Shown here in pieces: positions 46,471 through 58,240 of a stretch of DNA of 64,000 bases. Source of the stretch: Artocarpus heterophyllus (lineage: Eukaryota > Streptophyta > Magnoliopsida > Rosales > Moraceae). Both the position numbers and the translations under genes were made by a program. The stretch's first letter is position 1, and every line of letters begins with the position of its first letter. The stretch lies in assembly GCA_025403435.1 (NCBI GenBank), contig CM046350.1, positions 17,147,274-17,211,273 of the forward strand, in the 5' to 3' direction. The notes beneath the pieces were generated by a model, which worked only from the letters and a program-made list of their open reading frames with translations, was not told where the DNA came from and ran no database searches.

Positions 46471-46619
46471 CATATAATATACCGAAAGCTGAGATATCCT
46501 TTCTTTTCTTATCAGAACAAAGCTTAAGGCGTGAGGTGAGATAGCCAAATAAATCTATAAAGTCTTCCCTAATAGAGCTTTAGAAAGCAAAATGTGTTCT
46601 CCAAGGTATTCTTTCATGT

Positions 46620-47460
46620 GTCTAAAAGCCTCATTGCATTCTTTTGTCTATTCGAATAGTTTTTTCCTTTTAGGATGTCGAAGAATGGCACACACTTATT
46701 AGTTGCTCTTGGTATAAAACAATTGAGCACTGCAACATATCTCATTAGCTTTAGTAACTTTTTGGGCTTCTATGGTGCCTCCATGTCTAACAATGCTTGG
46801 ATTTTTTTCTGGGTTAGCCTCGATTCCTCATCTGCTAACCATGAACCCTAAAAACTTTCTGATGTTACACCAAATGCACATTTTTGAGGATTGAGCTTCA
46901 TCTTATATTCCCTTAAGATGTGGACCATCTCATCCAGATGCATAATATGTAATCTCGTCTTCACGGACCTCACCAACATATCGTCGACCTATACCTCCAT
47001 TGTCTTTTTGATCTGCTTGAAAAACATTTTATTCACTAGGCATTGATAATCGTCCCGGCATTTTTCAACTCGAAGAGTATGACAAGTTAAGAGTATAATC
47101 CATTTTCAGTGATAAAGGAAGTGTGTTCTTGATCTCAGGGCTGCCTTGGGATCTAGATATAGCACGAATAAACATCCATATAACTTAACAATTTATATCC
47201 CGCAGTAGCGTCGACCTGTTGATCTATCCACAAGAAAGGAAAACTATCCTTAGGAGAAGCCTTGCTCAAATCGCTAAAGTCTATGCACGCTCTCCATTTC
47301 CTATTTGGCCTTTGGACGAGCACTAGGCTTGAGATCCAATCCTATTTTTCTCTAACTTATCGACCTCTTCTCGGAGTGCTCTGTATCTCTCTAGGCTCAA
47401 AAGTCACCTCTTTTGTCTCTTCAAAGGGTAACTCGGGTCGATGTTCAAGCGATAACATTA
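46620..47460 (-). pseudogene. Reverse transcriptase remnant of the minus-strand Tat element
   Basis: The plus-strand sequence reads as the antisense of an RT. The complement of 47270-47330 gives a KWRACIDF-like motif (LVLVQRPNRKWRACI...). The complement of 46960-47010 covers the YVDDM region, and 46840-46900 the KLNPQKCAFGV-like region. Many stops. Confidence 0.7.
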
Positions 47461-48130
47461 GACTTTTGGGTCTATTACCACCATGTCCTCATAAGTCCAT
47501 GCAAAGACATCAAGGTTCTTACTAAGGAATTCCTTGAGTTTGTTTGCTAACTTTCTACTCAATTCTACCGCTATTCTCAGGACTTTTGATGGATTTCCCC
47601 CATCTAATGCTACCTTTATAAGATCCTCAATAGGTTCAGTTCCAGTGACCTCTTCCTCGAGTCTTGGATCTATGTCTTCCATTGGAGGTCCTTAATGCAC
47701 CATTCTTGATTCTAATCTTCTAGGGTTTGTATAGGTGTGTACAACGTTAGAATAAGTGAGCCGTGACTCATACCGATTTCCATTCATCTCGCTGACTCCC
47801 TTGGGCATGGGCAACTTTACTTTCAGATGGTAGATGAATGTTATGGCCTTCAAAACCCTTAATGCCGGCCTCCCTATCACTGTATTGTATTGATCTCTGC
47901 CTTTTATCACCAAGATATTTGACATCACTGTCGCCGTCCTTGGTTTTTCCCTAATGTTAACTGGCAACTTCATTATAACTTTAGGGATGACACTATCCCC
48001 CGTGAACCCATAAAACGGTAAAGAATTCGGCGTTGTCTAGTTTAAGGAAATCCCTACCTTACTCAAGTAATCCTTGTAAATAATGTCAATAGAGCTTCCA
48101 TTATCTACCAAAATCTAACAGACGATGAAG
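47458..48130 (-). pseudogene. Aspartic protease region remnant of the minus-strand Tat element
   Basis: 47973-47692 encodes DQYNTVIGRPALRVLKAITF then YHLKVKLPMP, corresponding to QYNIIIGRPTLNGLKAVVST in the plus-strand element. 47682-47458 is the linker into RT (DPRLEEEV... FAWTYEDM). Confidence 0.78.
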
Positions 48131-48269
48131 TTTACAATCATTGCCTCAACTACCAAAACATCATTTTGAGGAAAATAGACCCGTGAGCATCTGCCTTTGA
48201 GAAGGTTATCTTTGTCCCCTCATATCTTGCACCTTGGCTAGTCTACTTATTGATATGTTCAAACATCTA

Positions 48270-49910
48270 TGCTTCAAATTTTTTCTCACCCCACAGGAGT
48301 AATTCTTCTAGGACCTTCTAGAGTCGCCCCTAGGATTGGTCTACTAAAAATAGTACGAATGACCTTTTTGGGCACGTTGCCTTTGTTATGTCGTCGATCG
48401 CCTTGATGTTACAGCCCATGATTCCTTTGGTCATGTGCATGACCATTGCCCTTGTCATTCCTTCTATTTTTTTGACTCTATATTCCTGCAGTCGTCCTTC
48501 CCTTATTAGCCTTCACGTCTCATCTTTTAGGCTAATGCATTTCCTTGTATAATGCCCAACATTACCATGAATCCTATAATACTTGCTCTAATTGCACTTA
48601 TTTGGGTTGGACCTTATTGGTGGAGGATGTTGGAGATAAGTTTTATCACTGATTTGGTGATAAATGTTGTTGCTCAAGGCCGTGATATTGTGGTAGTTGT
48701 CATACCTATATTAGAGCCGAGCTCTACAGCTTTCTTGCCTCTACCACTTGGCATTGTTTGTAATGACGACTCAGCTCAACCGAGCTGGCAAGGGGTCATA
48801 GACTGTTAGCTCAACCGAGCTAGCAAGGGGTCATAGACTGTTAACATTGAACCATCTTATGACTGAAGGTTTTCTCTTTGTTTTCTTCCATTGCTCGATG
48901 ACTGTGCATTGCCATTGTTGCTTCCCCTTGTTCTTGTGAAGGATAAGCCCTTAACTTCCTCTTGGTTGACATAACCTCGAGTTCTTTTGAGGAACTTTCT
49001 TTATGTTTTTGGTCCCTTGCAGTCGAGATCATCCCTAAAGAGGATATCTATCTGCATACTACTCAACGTCCCCCCATAAGGGCGACGTTTTCATACCATT
49101 ACAGCCACCTCGTTAGTAAACCTCACGAGCCAATCCTTTAGGATTTTAGTTGGCCCTTAGGTTAGAAAGCTTAGTTTTTCTTTAGATGGCGACAGAACCC
49201 TTACACCTACAAATTGGTTAAGGAATGCTACTTTCAAGTCTTGGAAGCAAATGATGCTTCTTGCCTTCAATGACCTATGGGGGTTTAAACCTCTCTAGGA
49301 GAGGTGATTCCATGATTACAGGAGCGAATGTGTTGGTGTACATTATCTATTTCCAATGGTGCACATCTAGCTTGTACTTGAGGCTCCCAACTCGTCCCAT
49401 AAGCAACCTAACCTCACCTGTAGGGAGTCCCAATGCTACCTGTAGCTGTTAGATTACTTGTTGAGCTATCAATTTGGGGTTGACCTGTTAGCTACTTAAT
49501 GGTTGGTCAACAGCTGGTTGGTCAACCATGTTAGGGATATTTTCCATCCAGACAGCTCTTCTTACACATAGTTGATCTCTCAGGTCTCTTTTTCGAAGTT
49601 GGTTTCTCAAGTCACCTTCATTTCGCGTTGTGGCTGCATCTAGCATGATGTCACACCTAAGGGGAAATGGAGGGAGACCTTTGTTTGCTTGTACTAGTTC
49701 TGTTAACTTGCTTCTTGAGACTGAGCTTGATCTGCTCTCCTCCTCCGTTCTCAGTTGCCCAAGGAATTAGCCCTTCCTTTTTAGCCATGTTTAGTCTTGT
49801 CGGTTCTCTTAAGGTTACCTCGCTAGCTGCCATTCTGGCCACGAGCCTGGTTCCTTTGGTCTTCCAGGTCATCACTTGAAGGATTATCATCTCAGTCTTG
49901 AATGTCATGT
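48270..49910 (-). pseudogene. Gag region remnant of the minus-strand Tat element
   Basis: Low-quality coding remnants. The complement of 48530-48600 reads like the Gag zinc-knuckle segment (KYYRIHGNVGHYTRKC). 49908-49657 and 49032-48841 hold further open pieces rich in Lys, Glu and Arg. Confidence 0.5.
48773..48842. repeat. Tandem duplication, 2 x 35 bp
   Basis: The 35 bp unit AGCTCAACCGAGCTRGCAAG plus GGGTCATAGACTGTT is present twice back to back with a single difference, inside the gag remnant. Confidence 0.9.
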
Positions 49911-50450
49911 AGGGCCGCTAAAATTTTTTGAGTAATCCACTCGTTCTATCCACCTTTTGCTCTAGCAAGATAGTTCATGAGGGCTGTTGACCTCTTTTCA
50001 ATCTCCCAGCGCTGCCTCTAACAGACTTATCACCTCCATGGGTAATGAAGTTGTTGTCATTGCCACCAGTACAGTTTGTTTATATGAAATTAATTTTCCA
50101 AGGGAAATAGCAAAAAAAAAAAAAATGAAATAAAAGGCAAATCCCTTAATCATCGAATTAGTTTCTACAACAAGGATTGATTTGGAATTTCTTATTCTTT
50201 GACCCTTTTTTTTTTTTTGCTCGATAACCTTTGTTTGATTTTGGATTTGTGTCTTCTCAAGTAAGGCCAAGGGACAATATTAGTACGAGGGGGTAAAGAG
50301 GTACTAGATTGGCCTATCCTTTTATTGGGGCCAATAGGTGTGGCTCTCAACAACTTCTCGTTGACATCAAGATTCCTACTCACAATTAAACAACAAGAGA
50401 AAAAACAAAACTTTGCTTCCAAATTTAGCCCAGTCACTAACTGGGGAGAC

Positions 50451-50618
50451 ATAATCGGTTTTTAGAGTTTTTATGCAGTTCCTGGTTTGTCCTCATTGTC
50501 TTCCCAATTGAAGTGGTCCTCATTGGCTCATTTTCGTCTTCAACCCTTTTACCATATACTTTTTTAGAAATTTTTCTTTGTTTTAAATATTGTTTGGCAA
50601 TAGTGATAGATTAGCAAA

Positions 50619-50650
<32 letters not shown>

Positions 50651-51959
50651 GCTAAAAGAAACGAAATATAGCTGTTTGCCTATATTCAACTTATCAAGAT
50701 TAGACAATTGAGACATTTTTTATTCAGTTTTGCTAGAGGTTTGTTCCTACTTATCGCCGACGCTTTAAAGCTTGTTTGTGATTGGCTCTTGCATGAGAAC
50801 AAGTGAACCCACTTATCACGTTGAAATTTGCATTTATATAACAATTAGATGACGCAAATTTGGTAGAAGACAGAACGATTTATTCATACGGAATTTGAGC
50901 TAATATACTCAAAGTTCTTTGAATATGCTTAATCTTTTGTTAAGATCAGAGAATAAGTGGTTGAGAAGATGTATTGATCCTAAAAATAACATTTCAATGA
51001 CGAACGTGTTAGCGGGAAAATGAATATCAGATTATGAATCAAAAACTGGAACTGCATCTGTGAGATATTTCTCTTTAAACTTAAAAAACAAAAAGGATCT
51101 TGTAGTCAACTTGCGCTCTTCTTATCATTCAGTATAGCAAAATAGAGTAATTTCCAAAAAGAAAAGAACAACAAATATGTTTATTAATTCAAAACAACCA
51201 TAAAAATTTAATGAGTTCGTAAAATTGGTATTCCCAATTAAAAAAAAAAAAATCAAAACCCGGAATCTTAATATATGTGTTAAATATACTTGTTTACTAA
51301 ATGAAAATGTACGTCAGAATAAGATGTTATCAACAATTTGAAGTATAGAACATGTTTCTTAAACTCGAGCGCTCACTCCACCAATGTGGCAAATGGAAAT
51401 AAAGACCTATTTTCCATACTTTTTTGTCTGCACAAAAGCATATTTTATACAATGCAACTCCAGCAAAATTCACACTCACAAAAGCAACGAACTAGAGCAT
51501 ATTTTATACACCCATTTGAGGTAGTTGTTAGAGGTGTGTCATAATATTTAGAGTTTGGACTTGGTTGATTGGTTTTATCCATTAATGGCAGTGGTTCTTT
51601 ATAATGAGCTTTGGTTATGCTCAATTTTTGTGTCAAATAGGTTTTTTCCTGTTTAGTCTCAACATTTGTGGTTTGTTTTTGTGCTTCATTCATTTTCATT
51701 GTTGAATCTAATTAAATGTATGGGGTCTAATCCCATGTTATAGGAGGTGATTTATGACTATGTTTAAGTATATATTCTGTTTAATTTGATATGAAAATTT
51801 CCCTTAAAAATACTCATAAACACATACATATATAATGGTGAAAAGAAAGACTAAAGAAAACATAATAGACTAAAGAAAACATAATAGACGTGTATGTGTA
51901 GAGGGTGAATTCTACAATTTAATTTATTTAGGGTCCAATCACCGCTCCAAGAAATTGAT
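50451..51959. other. Spacer between gypsy remnants
   Basis: AT-rich. Contains an (AT)n microsatellite at 50624-50650. No coding features. It could be non-coding sequence between the LTR at 52 kb and the gag remnant, but this is unproven. Confidence 0.35.
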
Positions 51960-52545
51960 CGGGTGATGGTTAGTTGATTAGCATCGAGTCGACCTACAAC
52001 TAGAACAAAGCAAAAAATACAAACACACGTATTTATAATGGTTTACTTTCAGAATAGAAACTATGTCCAATGTAGGGTCTCGAGGTTTCAATATATAGAG
52101 AAGTAGTACAATTATTAGGGTAATAAAGAATGGGAGAGAGAGAAAGGGGTTTAGAGAGAGAAAGTAAGGAGAGAAAGTAGATGTTCAGAGTACAAAGTGG
52201 GTAATTCGTGGAATCAATTCCATATTTATAGAGGGTTAATTAGGCCTCTTATTTGCCTAATTTTGGAGCCGATTCTGAGTTGACCAATGAAGGGGTGACT
52301 TCTTTAGAGATTACTTCTTCTCCAAGAATGACATGATTATTGCTTATTTAGTCTTTATAAGATCCGAAGATGATCTTTTCTTAAATTATTCCACGTGGGC
52401 CCCGTTGATCTTCAATTGATTATTAGCTCCAATGGACTTGTCATCTCTAATTAATCTAGCTAGTCGACGTTTTTCAATCAATTCTTCTAAACGATGAACT
52501 AACACATATATGGTTACGATTAAAGTGTTGCATTTACCCCCAACA
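51960..52545 (-). mobile_element. Minus-strand LTR (solo or 5' LTR of the decayed element)
   Basis: On the minus strand the LTR begins TGTTGGGGGTAAATGCAAC at 52545. A TATA box (CTATAAATATGG) follows near 52231, about 315 bp in, then a purine/pyrimidine-rich leader. The 3' end is unclear, probably near 51960. Just after it, the text TTCTTGGAGCGGTGATTGG may be a primer-binding site. It has the right orientation to be the 5' LTR of the element at 44-50 kb, but no matching 3' LTR was found. Confidence 0.5.
52221..52231 (-). promoter_or_regulatory. TATA box of the minus-strand LTR
   Basis: CTATAAATATG on the minus strand at a typical position inside an LTR. Confidence 0.45.
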
Positions 52546-53009
52546 GAATGCATCACATATTGGCATAGCTTCTAATTAAAGTATACCATCTTATACTAAT
52601 TTGGGGATAACCATTAGTTCTTTGAAATACCATCACTAAAAAATAATTTTGTTCAACCATATGATAAAAGTGAGTCAATTTATACAATAATATAAGCTTC
52701 AATATATTTCTTCCTCGGTAGAAAGCAATTTGGCTGTTTAAAAGTCCTTAGGATTACTTTTTTTGTATTCTAGTATTTTTTTCTCTAAATGGTTTTTTAT
52801 TCCACCTTGACAACGAAGTTTCATTTTTCTATAGTACTTGAAATAACAACTGAGTATATTTCTCCAGTGAAATAACAATTATATATTTTTGTCAAAATGT
52901 AATGTGACAATTTTATATATAATTTAGGTCGGCTGACGCCAGCTGTGAGTGATTATTTTAAAGCAAGGAATTGACAATCCTGGATTACTTTTAAATTTTC
53001 CTTTTTATG
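52546..53009. other. AT-rich spacer, nothing recognised
   Basis: No features recognised between the LTR and the 87-bp tandem duplication. Confidence 0.35.
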
Positions 53010-53183
53010 ATAAAGAGCAGTTTTATTTTCTCGACCATTCATTAATTATATTATATACTACTTGACTTTTTCACACAAACATAAATCCACAAGGACATAA
53101 AGAGCAGCTTTATTTTCTCGACCATTTACTAATTATATTACGTACTAATTGACTTTTTCACACAAACATAAATCCACAAGGAC
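53010..53183. repeat. Tandem duplication, 2 x 87 bp
   Basis: Copies at 53010-53096 and 53097-53183 share ATAAAGAGCAG, TTTATTTTCTCGACCATT and the block TTTTTCACACAAACATAAAT followed by CCACAAGGAC, with few differences. Non-coding. Confidence 0.88.
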
Positions 53184-53617
53184 CCAAGGTAAAGTTTTTT
53201 CCACAAAGTCCAATTTGGGACCAGGCCATATTATTGTTATTCACGTTTCTCAAGCTTCAAATACTTTTCCTCAGTGTGTGTATGGGAATTTTTTCCCTTT
53301 ATTTTCTATTTCTAGTTTAATTGTTTTTCCCGAAAAGGGTCTTTTTAAGGTTTTTCTTCCTTCAGAAAAAAGTTGTGAATGTGTCCGCTTCTCAAAGAAT
53401 CTTGTAATATGATATTAAATTTTGGTCCTCCACGTGTTTTTCCACACTCTCTTTAAAGCATGTGCTTTTGCACTTTACGACGTTGTTTGAGCATGCCTTT
53501 TAGACTAGTTATCCTTCTTTTTTTTCCCTTGAAACTTGTTAAATACTTGTAATGTAACACTCTGTCTAGTTGCTACACACGCAATCCCTTTGTTTCAGAC
53601 AGAACAGAAATGAATGC
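53184..53617. other. Left flank of the plus-strand Tat element
   Basis: AT-rich flank. The plus-strand frame at 53149-53412 looks accidental. The 5 bp before the LTR are AATGC; the matching right flank is outside the window. Confidence 0.35.
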
Positions 53618-54242
53618 CGTTGAGGGTAAGCTCGGCGCCACCACCGAGGACACTAATTTTTGGTGGTCCGCAACTAAGTTCGGTAGACATTAGGCTACCA
53701 CCCGACCCGACGACTTATACTCTTCCCGAGGTGCCTTCCATTTATCTGAGGGCACGCCCCCAAGAAAGCTGCCACCTCGGAGATATACAGTAGCTCAGGC
53801 CGGGCCACATTATTCATCATAATACGTCACTGTCTATCCTTGTAGGCCAACAACAGGCAAACGTGTTGCCGTCCGATAGAGTCCAATCCATTGGGCAATG
53901 GACGCGACACTTGTCACTTACTGCTTGATACACTTTGATGTAACACATGGGTAATGGACAAAACCCATCTTGCACCCGATCCAGCTGGTGGCCTATAAAT
54001 AGGATGCATTTATGACGTTTTAGAGAGAGAGACTTCCTCACGCCTAATTAGCTGCCGACCTCTGCCGAGCAATACTTGCCTTGAGCATCGGAGAGCCCTT
54101 GTCTATTGACTAACCCCATTTCTCCAAATCATCCCTCTCGCAGGTACACACTCCCGGTCAGAAGCAAGCTTAAGAGGAGGTCAGAAGGTGTTCAGTCACA
54201 CGTGGGTGTTGATTCGACGCCGGACAGCGGTAAGCATCAACA
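53618..54242 (+). repeat. 5' LTR of the Tat element
   Basis: Starts CGTTGAGGGTAAGCTCGG (the 3' LTR has TGTTGAGGG, so the first base has changed) and ends CATCAACA, making the short inverted end TGTTGA/TCAACA. Length 625 bp. Aligns with the 3' LTR from 63637 over the 364 bp available, with about 20 differences counted by eye. Confidence 0.9.
53993..54002 (+). promoter_or_regulatory. TATA box of the Tat LTR
   Basis: CTATAAATAG about 375 bp into the LTR, a canonical plant retrotransposon promoter position. Confidence 0.6.
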
Positions 54243-54245
54243 TTT

Positions 54246-54262
54246 TGGCGCTAGAAGGAGGG
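54246..54262 (+). promoter_or_regulatory. Primer-binding site
   Basis: TGGCGCTAGAAGGAGGG begins three bases after the LTR end. TGGCGC-type primer-binding sites are usual in gypsy elements; the priming tRNA is not identified here. Confidence 0.7.
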
Positions 54263-54307
54263 CCGAACGCACCCCAATTCAAAGTTATTGTACCTCGGAC
54301 TCCCGAG

Positions 54308-56938
54308 ATGGCGACACGAGGTAACGCAAGAGACAGTACCGCCCAACACCAGGAGTCGGGCGATGCCAGGCATAGGCAACCGGCTGCAGACTGGCCCAGC
54401 GGCCGTCCTCGAACCGCGAGATCTCGGTCCGGGGGGCAAGGAAGTATGGCAAGGGCCGAGCCGGTAGAGGCCCGAGCCGCACAAGATCTGATTCGGGAGC
54501 TTACAGATGCGGTCCGGGTCCTAACTCAACAGCTTGCACAAGCTCAACGGCAAGCCGCACCGGCTCCACCACCCACAGCCTAGGTTGACCAGGCATGGGG
54601 TTGGCATGAGCGAAGTGCCACCAATTTGGAGGATCAATCGGAGCAGTCTGCAGGATCAACTAGAGGACCCCTGCTTGACGACAGACTGGTTCATGAACAT
54701 CAGATGGGACGTCAACCGCCCCGTGTCCCTTCACCACAAGGTTCCCGAGCCTCAGTGTTTGATCGGCTCGGGTATCGAGGGATAAACAGAAATCGCCAGG
54801 CCAGAGTTGGAGGCCGTGCTGAGGGCGGAGTACCCTATCGGGTTGAACTGCCCGAAGACATGAATAGTCGCCAGTTTCAGGTGTTGCAACGATAGATTGA
54901 TGAGATCCGGAATTGTAGGTTCGGTTTGGATGAGATCGGGGCTCAGGATCCGCCCTTCCCGGATCACATAATGCGGGCACCTATGCCGCCAAAATTTAAG
55001 GTCCCACAGATCAAGTCTTATGATGGGGCCACTGACGCGGATGAGCACGCCGAACTCTTTCGCGGGCACATGCTATTGCAGAATGCTAGTGATGCTGCAA
55101 TGTGCAAGGCCCTTCCACTCACTCTTACGGGCCCTGCCCGGTAATGGTTTCAACGACTCGAACCGGGGTCAATTCCTTCTTTTAGGCATCTTGCTGAAGT
55201 CTTCTCCTCCGCATTCTCTACGACTAAAACGCGGAGGAAAGAAATAACCTCCCTATATGCTATTAAGCAAGGAGATGGCAGTGTTAGGGATTATATTAAC
55301 CGGTTCACCCGGGCTGCTCTTGAGGTCAAGCACGTCGAAGACGAGACCCTCAAACACATTTTTTTAGGGGGACTCCGAGAAGAGAAGCTGACCTGGTCTT
55401 TGGCCTTCGAGCAGCCGAACACATTCTCACAAATGCTCGGGTACGCCCAAAGACATGCGGACGCCGCCGAATACATGAAAAGCCGCCGGGAAGAAGCTGG
55501 CCCGAGCGGGACAAAAAAGGATAAGAAGAAGAAGAAGGGGCCAGAGCAGGGCAGCGCCGAACATGCGAAGAAACAGAAGAAAGAGAAAGCTGATAAACCG
55601 AAAGGGCCAACCAGTAAGTTTCAAAACTACACGCCCCTGGTGGCAACTATCGATGAGGTGTTCGCCCAGGTTAGCAACAAGAATTTGTTGACACCACCAC
55701 CTAAGCTCCGAGGCAACAGGGTGAAGCGTGACCAGTCGAAGTTTTGTAAATTCCACCAAGATGTGGGCCATACTACCCGAGAATACGTCCAGCTGAAGGA
55801 CCAAATAGAAAAGTTGGTCCGAGAAGGTCTGTTGCAGGAATTCGTGGAGAAGGCTATAAACCTGAGGGCAACTTCTGGAAAGAACGACTCGTCAGGCCGA
55901 GACGTACAAAGCCGACCGAGGACCGATAGTGGGAACGCCCTGGAACCCCTGAATATCGTGCACACGATACTTGGCGGGCCTGTCGCCGGGGACACATCGA
56001 GTGGGCGGCGATCCTACGTTAGGGAAGCTCGACGGGTCGAACAGGGTGAGTTCATGAACGTGTCTGAGCACGTCAATAAGATATGCCACCAAGAGGACAC
56101 CCCGATCACTTTCACTGAGGAGGAAGCAGACCGACTAATGCATCCTCATAACGATGCCTTGGTTTGTGAACTGCCTATTGCCAACAATATTGTACGGCGT
56201 GTCTTAATAGACAATGGCAGCTCGACGGACATCCTGTTTAAGCAGGCATTCGACAGGTTAAAGATCAGCAACGCGCCTTTAGTCTTGGTTCGGACTCCAC
56301 TTTTCGGCTTCGCAGGTGAGTGTGTCCGGGCAACCGAGAAGGTCAGTCTCCCGGTAACTTTCGGAGAAGGTGCTGCCAGGGTCACCCGGGTAGTCGACTT
56401 TTTAGTCGTCGATAAACCCTCCCAGTATAACATCATCATCGGTCGGCCGACGCTGAACGGATTAAAAGCTGTGGTTTCGACATACCATTTGACGATGAAG
56501 TTCCCGACCGATGGTGGCGTTGGAGCGATCCGCTCATCCCAGGTGGACTCTCGGGTTTGCTACGCCAACGTAGTCCGAGCAGCCTCGGCTCAGCAACAGG
56601 GAATCCTGGCCGTATATTCGGTCGACGAGACCGACCTCCCAACCGATCCGACGCCAAAGATGCTCGCGGACCTAGATCCCAGGCTTCCCGAGGAAGAGGT
56701 AAGGGGTACCCCGGTCGAAGACTTAGTGCCGTTCTCCCTCGACCCCGAAAGGCCAGAGCGCACAGTCCAACTCGGGTCACAGTTACAACCTGAGATCCGA
56801 GCCGACTTGGAATCCCTTCTTTCTGAATACCGTGACATTTTTGCATGGTCCCATGAGGACATGCCCGGCATAGATTCGAGCGTCATCAACCATCGGCTTA
56901 ACGTCCAACCTGGTCACAGGCCGGTGATACAAAAATGA
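54308..56938 (+). pseudogene. Gag and aspartic protease of the Tat element
   Basis: One reading frame (frame 2) starting at MATRGNARD, 46 bases after the primer-binding site. The N-terminal part is Gln/Pro/Arg-rich. The retrotransposon Gag core runs from about 54980 to 55440 (FKVPQIKSYDG, DYINRFTRAALEVK). The zinc knuckle CKFHQDVGHTTREY (about 55742-55785) has Tyr in place of the last Cys. The protease motif LIDNGSSTDILF lies at about 56205-56240, followed by QYNIIIGRPTLNGLK. In-frame stops are at 54581 (TAG), 54893 (TAG), 55142 (TAA) and 56936 (TGA). All four fit single C-to-T changes from CAG, CAG, CAR and CGA codons expected in relatives. Confidence 0.88.
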
Positions 56939-58240
56939 AGGGCCTTCAACCTGGAGAGATATGCTGCGATCAATGATGAAGTCCAGAAACTCCTAAAGGC
57001 CAGATTTATTAGAGAGGTCAAATATCCAGAATGGTTAGCAAACGTCGTCCTCGTCAAAAAGGCGAACGGCAAGTGGCGGGTCTGTATCGACTATATCGAT
57101 CTTAATAAGACCTGCCCGAAGGACTGCTTCCCACTTTCTCGGATAGACCAGCTCGTCGATGCCACAGCCGGACACGAGCTACTGAGCTTTATGGACGCAT
57201 ACTCCGGATATAATCAGATAAGAATGGCCGAAGAGGATCAAATCAAAACCTCATTTGTTACTGACCAAGGCTTGTATTGCTACGTTGTTATGCCGTTTGG
57301 TCTCAAGAACGCCGGGGCTACTTATCAACGCCTCGTCAACAAAATGTTCACTCGACTGATCGGGAAAACTATGGAGGTCTACGTAGATGACATGTTAGTA
57401 AAATCTGTCCAAGGGAAGGACCACATGGCCGACCTCCGAGCTAGCTTTGACATTCTCCCGGGAGTATGGGATGAAACTCAACCCGGCAAAATGCGCTTTT
57501 GGCGTCGGCTCAGGCAAATTCCTCGGATTTTTGGTTAACCGACGAGGAATCGAAATGAACCCGGCAAAAGCCCAGGCAATCATAGACATGCATTCTCCTC
57601 GGACAGTGAAAGACGTGCAAAGGCTTACTGGCATGGTGGCCACCTTATCAAGATTTGTCTCCCGGGCTACCGATAAGTGTCACCCTTTCTTCAAGGCACT
57701 TAAGGGGAGGTTTGAGTGGAGCAGGGAGTGTGAGGATGCTTTCCAAGGCTTAAAAACTTACCTAGCCACACCCCCGCTCCTGTCCAAACCTTCGCCCGGT
57801 GAGGTTTTAACTACCTCTTTAGCCGTCTCGGAGAAGGCTGTCAGCTCGGTGTTGATCCGAGATGAAAACGGGATCCAGAGACCCGTCTACTATACCAGCC
57901 ACGCGTTCCAAGGTGCCGAGGAGCGCTATTCATCATTGGAGAAGCTGGCCTTTGCCTTAATAACATCAGTTCAGAAGCTGCGGCCATATTACCAGGGCCA
58001 TACCGTCAAGATCCCGATCAAGTTTCCTCTCCGACAAGTTTTACAGAGCCCGAAAATATCAGGTCGGATGGCCAAGTGGTCGGTCGAGTTAGGCTAGTAT
58101 GATATACATTTTGTACCGAGAACGGCGATAAAGGCTCAAGTCCTGACGGATTTCCTTACCGAATTTACAGAGGCCGGAAAGGTTGCTCCCTTAGTTGAGA
58201 AATCACTCGTTGAGGAGCCAGATACAGCTAGCTGTAGTGA
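56939..58240 (+). pseudogene. Reverse transcriptase and first RNase H of the Tat element
   Basis: RT begins right after the TGA at 56936, with ERYAAINDEVQKLLKA, GKWRVCIDY and MDAYSGYNQI. The catalytic YVDDML is at about 57379-57396. At about 57456 there is one extra C (in the TTCTCCCGGG stretch), moving the frame from 2 to 3 just before REYGMKLNPAKC. The RT-linked RNase H follows (PVYYTSHAFQGAEERYSSLE, then LRQVLQSPKISGRMAKW). A TAG at 58095-58097 stands where relatives have Gln or Glu before YDI. The C-terminal AQVLTDFLTEF is open after it. Confidence 0.9.

Larger units (their letters stand above)
44100..50450 (-). mobile_element. Decayed Ty3/gypsy element, Tat lineage, minus strand
   Basis: Read on the minus strand, the order is gag, protease, RT, RNase H, a second (plant aRNH-type) RNase H and integrase, with many stops and frame changes. 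The extra RNase H between the RT-linked RNase H and the integrase places it in the Tat group. Proteins are recognisably related to those of the element at 53.6 kb, but the decay is much heavier. At 44150-44210 the text GCCCCTTTTGACTATTCGACATTCAAGTCAGGGGCC resembles part of a gypsy LTR and may be the 3' LTR remnant. Neither LTR could be delimited, so the ends given are approximate. Confidence 0.8.

Noticed and set aside
53149..53412. 87-codon plus-strand ORF
   Set aside because: Begins inside the 87-bp tandem duplication and has no domain.
54660..56889. Several minus-strand ORFs of 80-136 codons within the gag-pol region
   Set aside because: They are shadows of the GC-rich gag-pol frame; unlike the antisense gene at 60.7-63.3 kb they show no domain pattern and no splice-compatible continuity.
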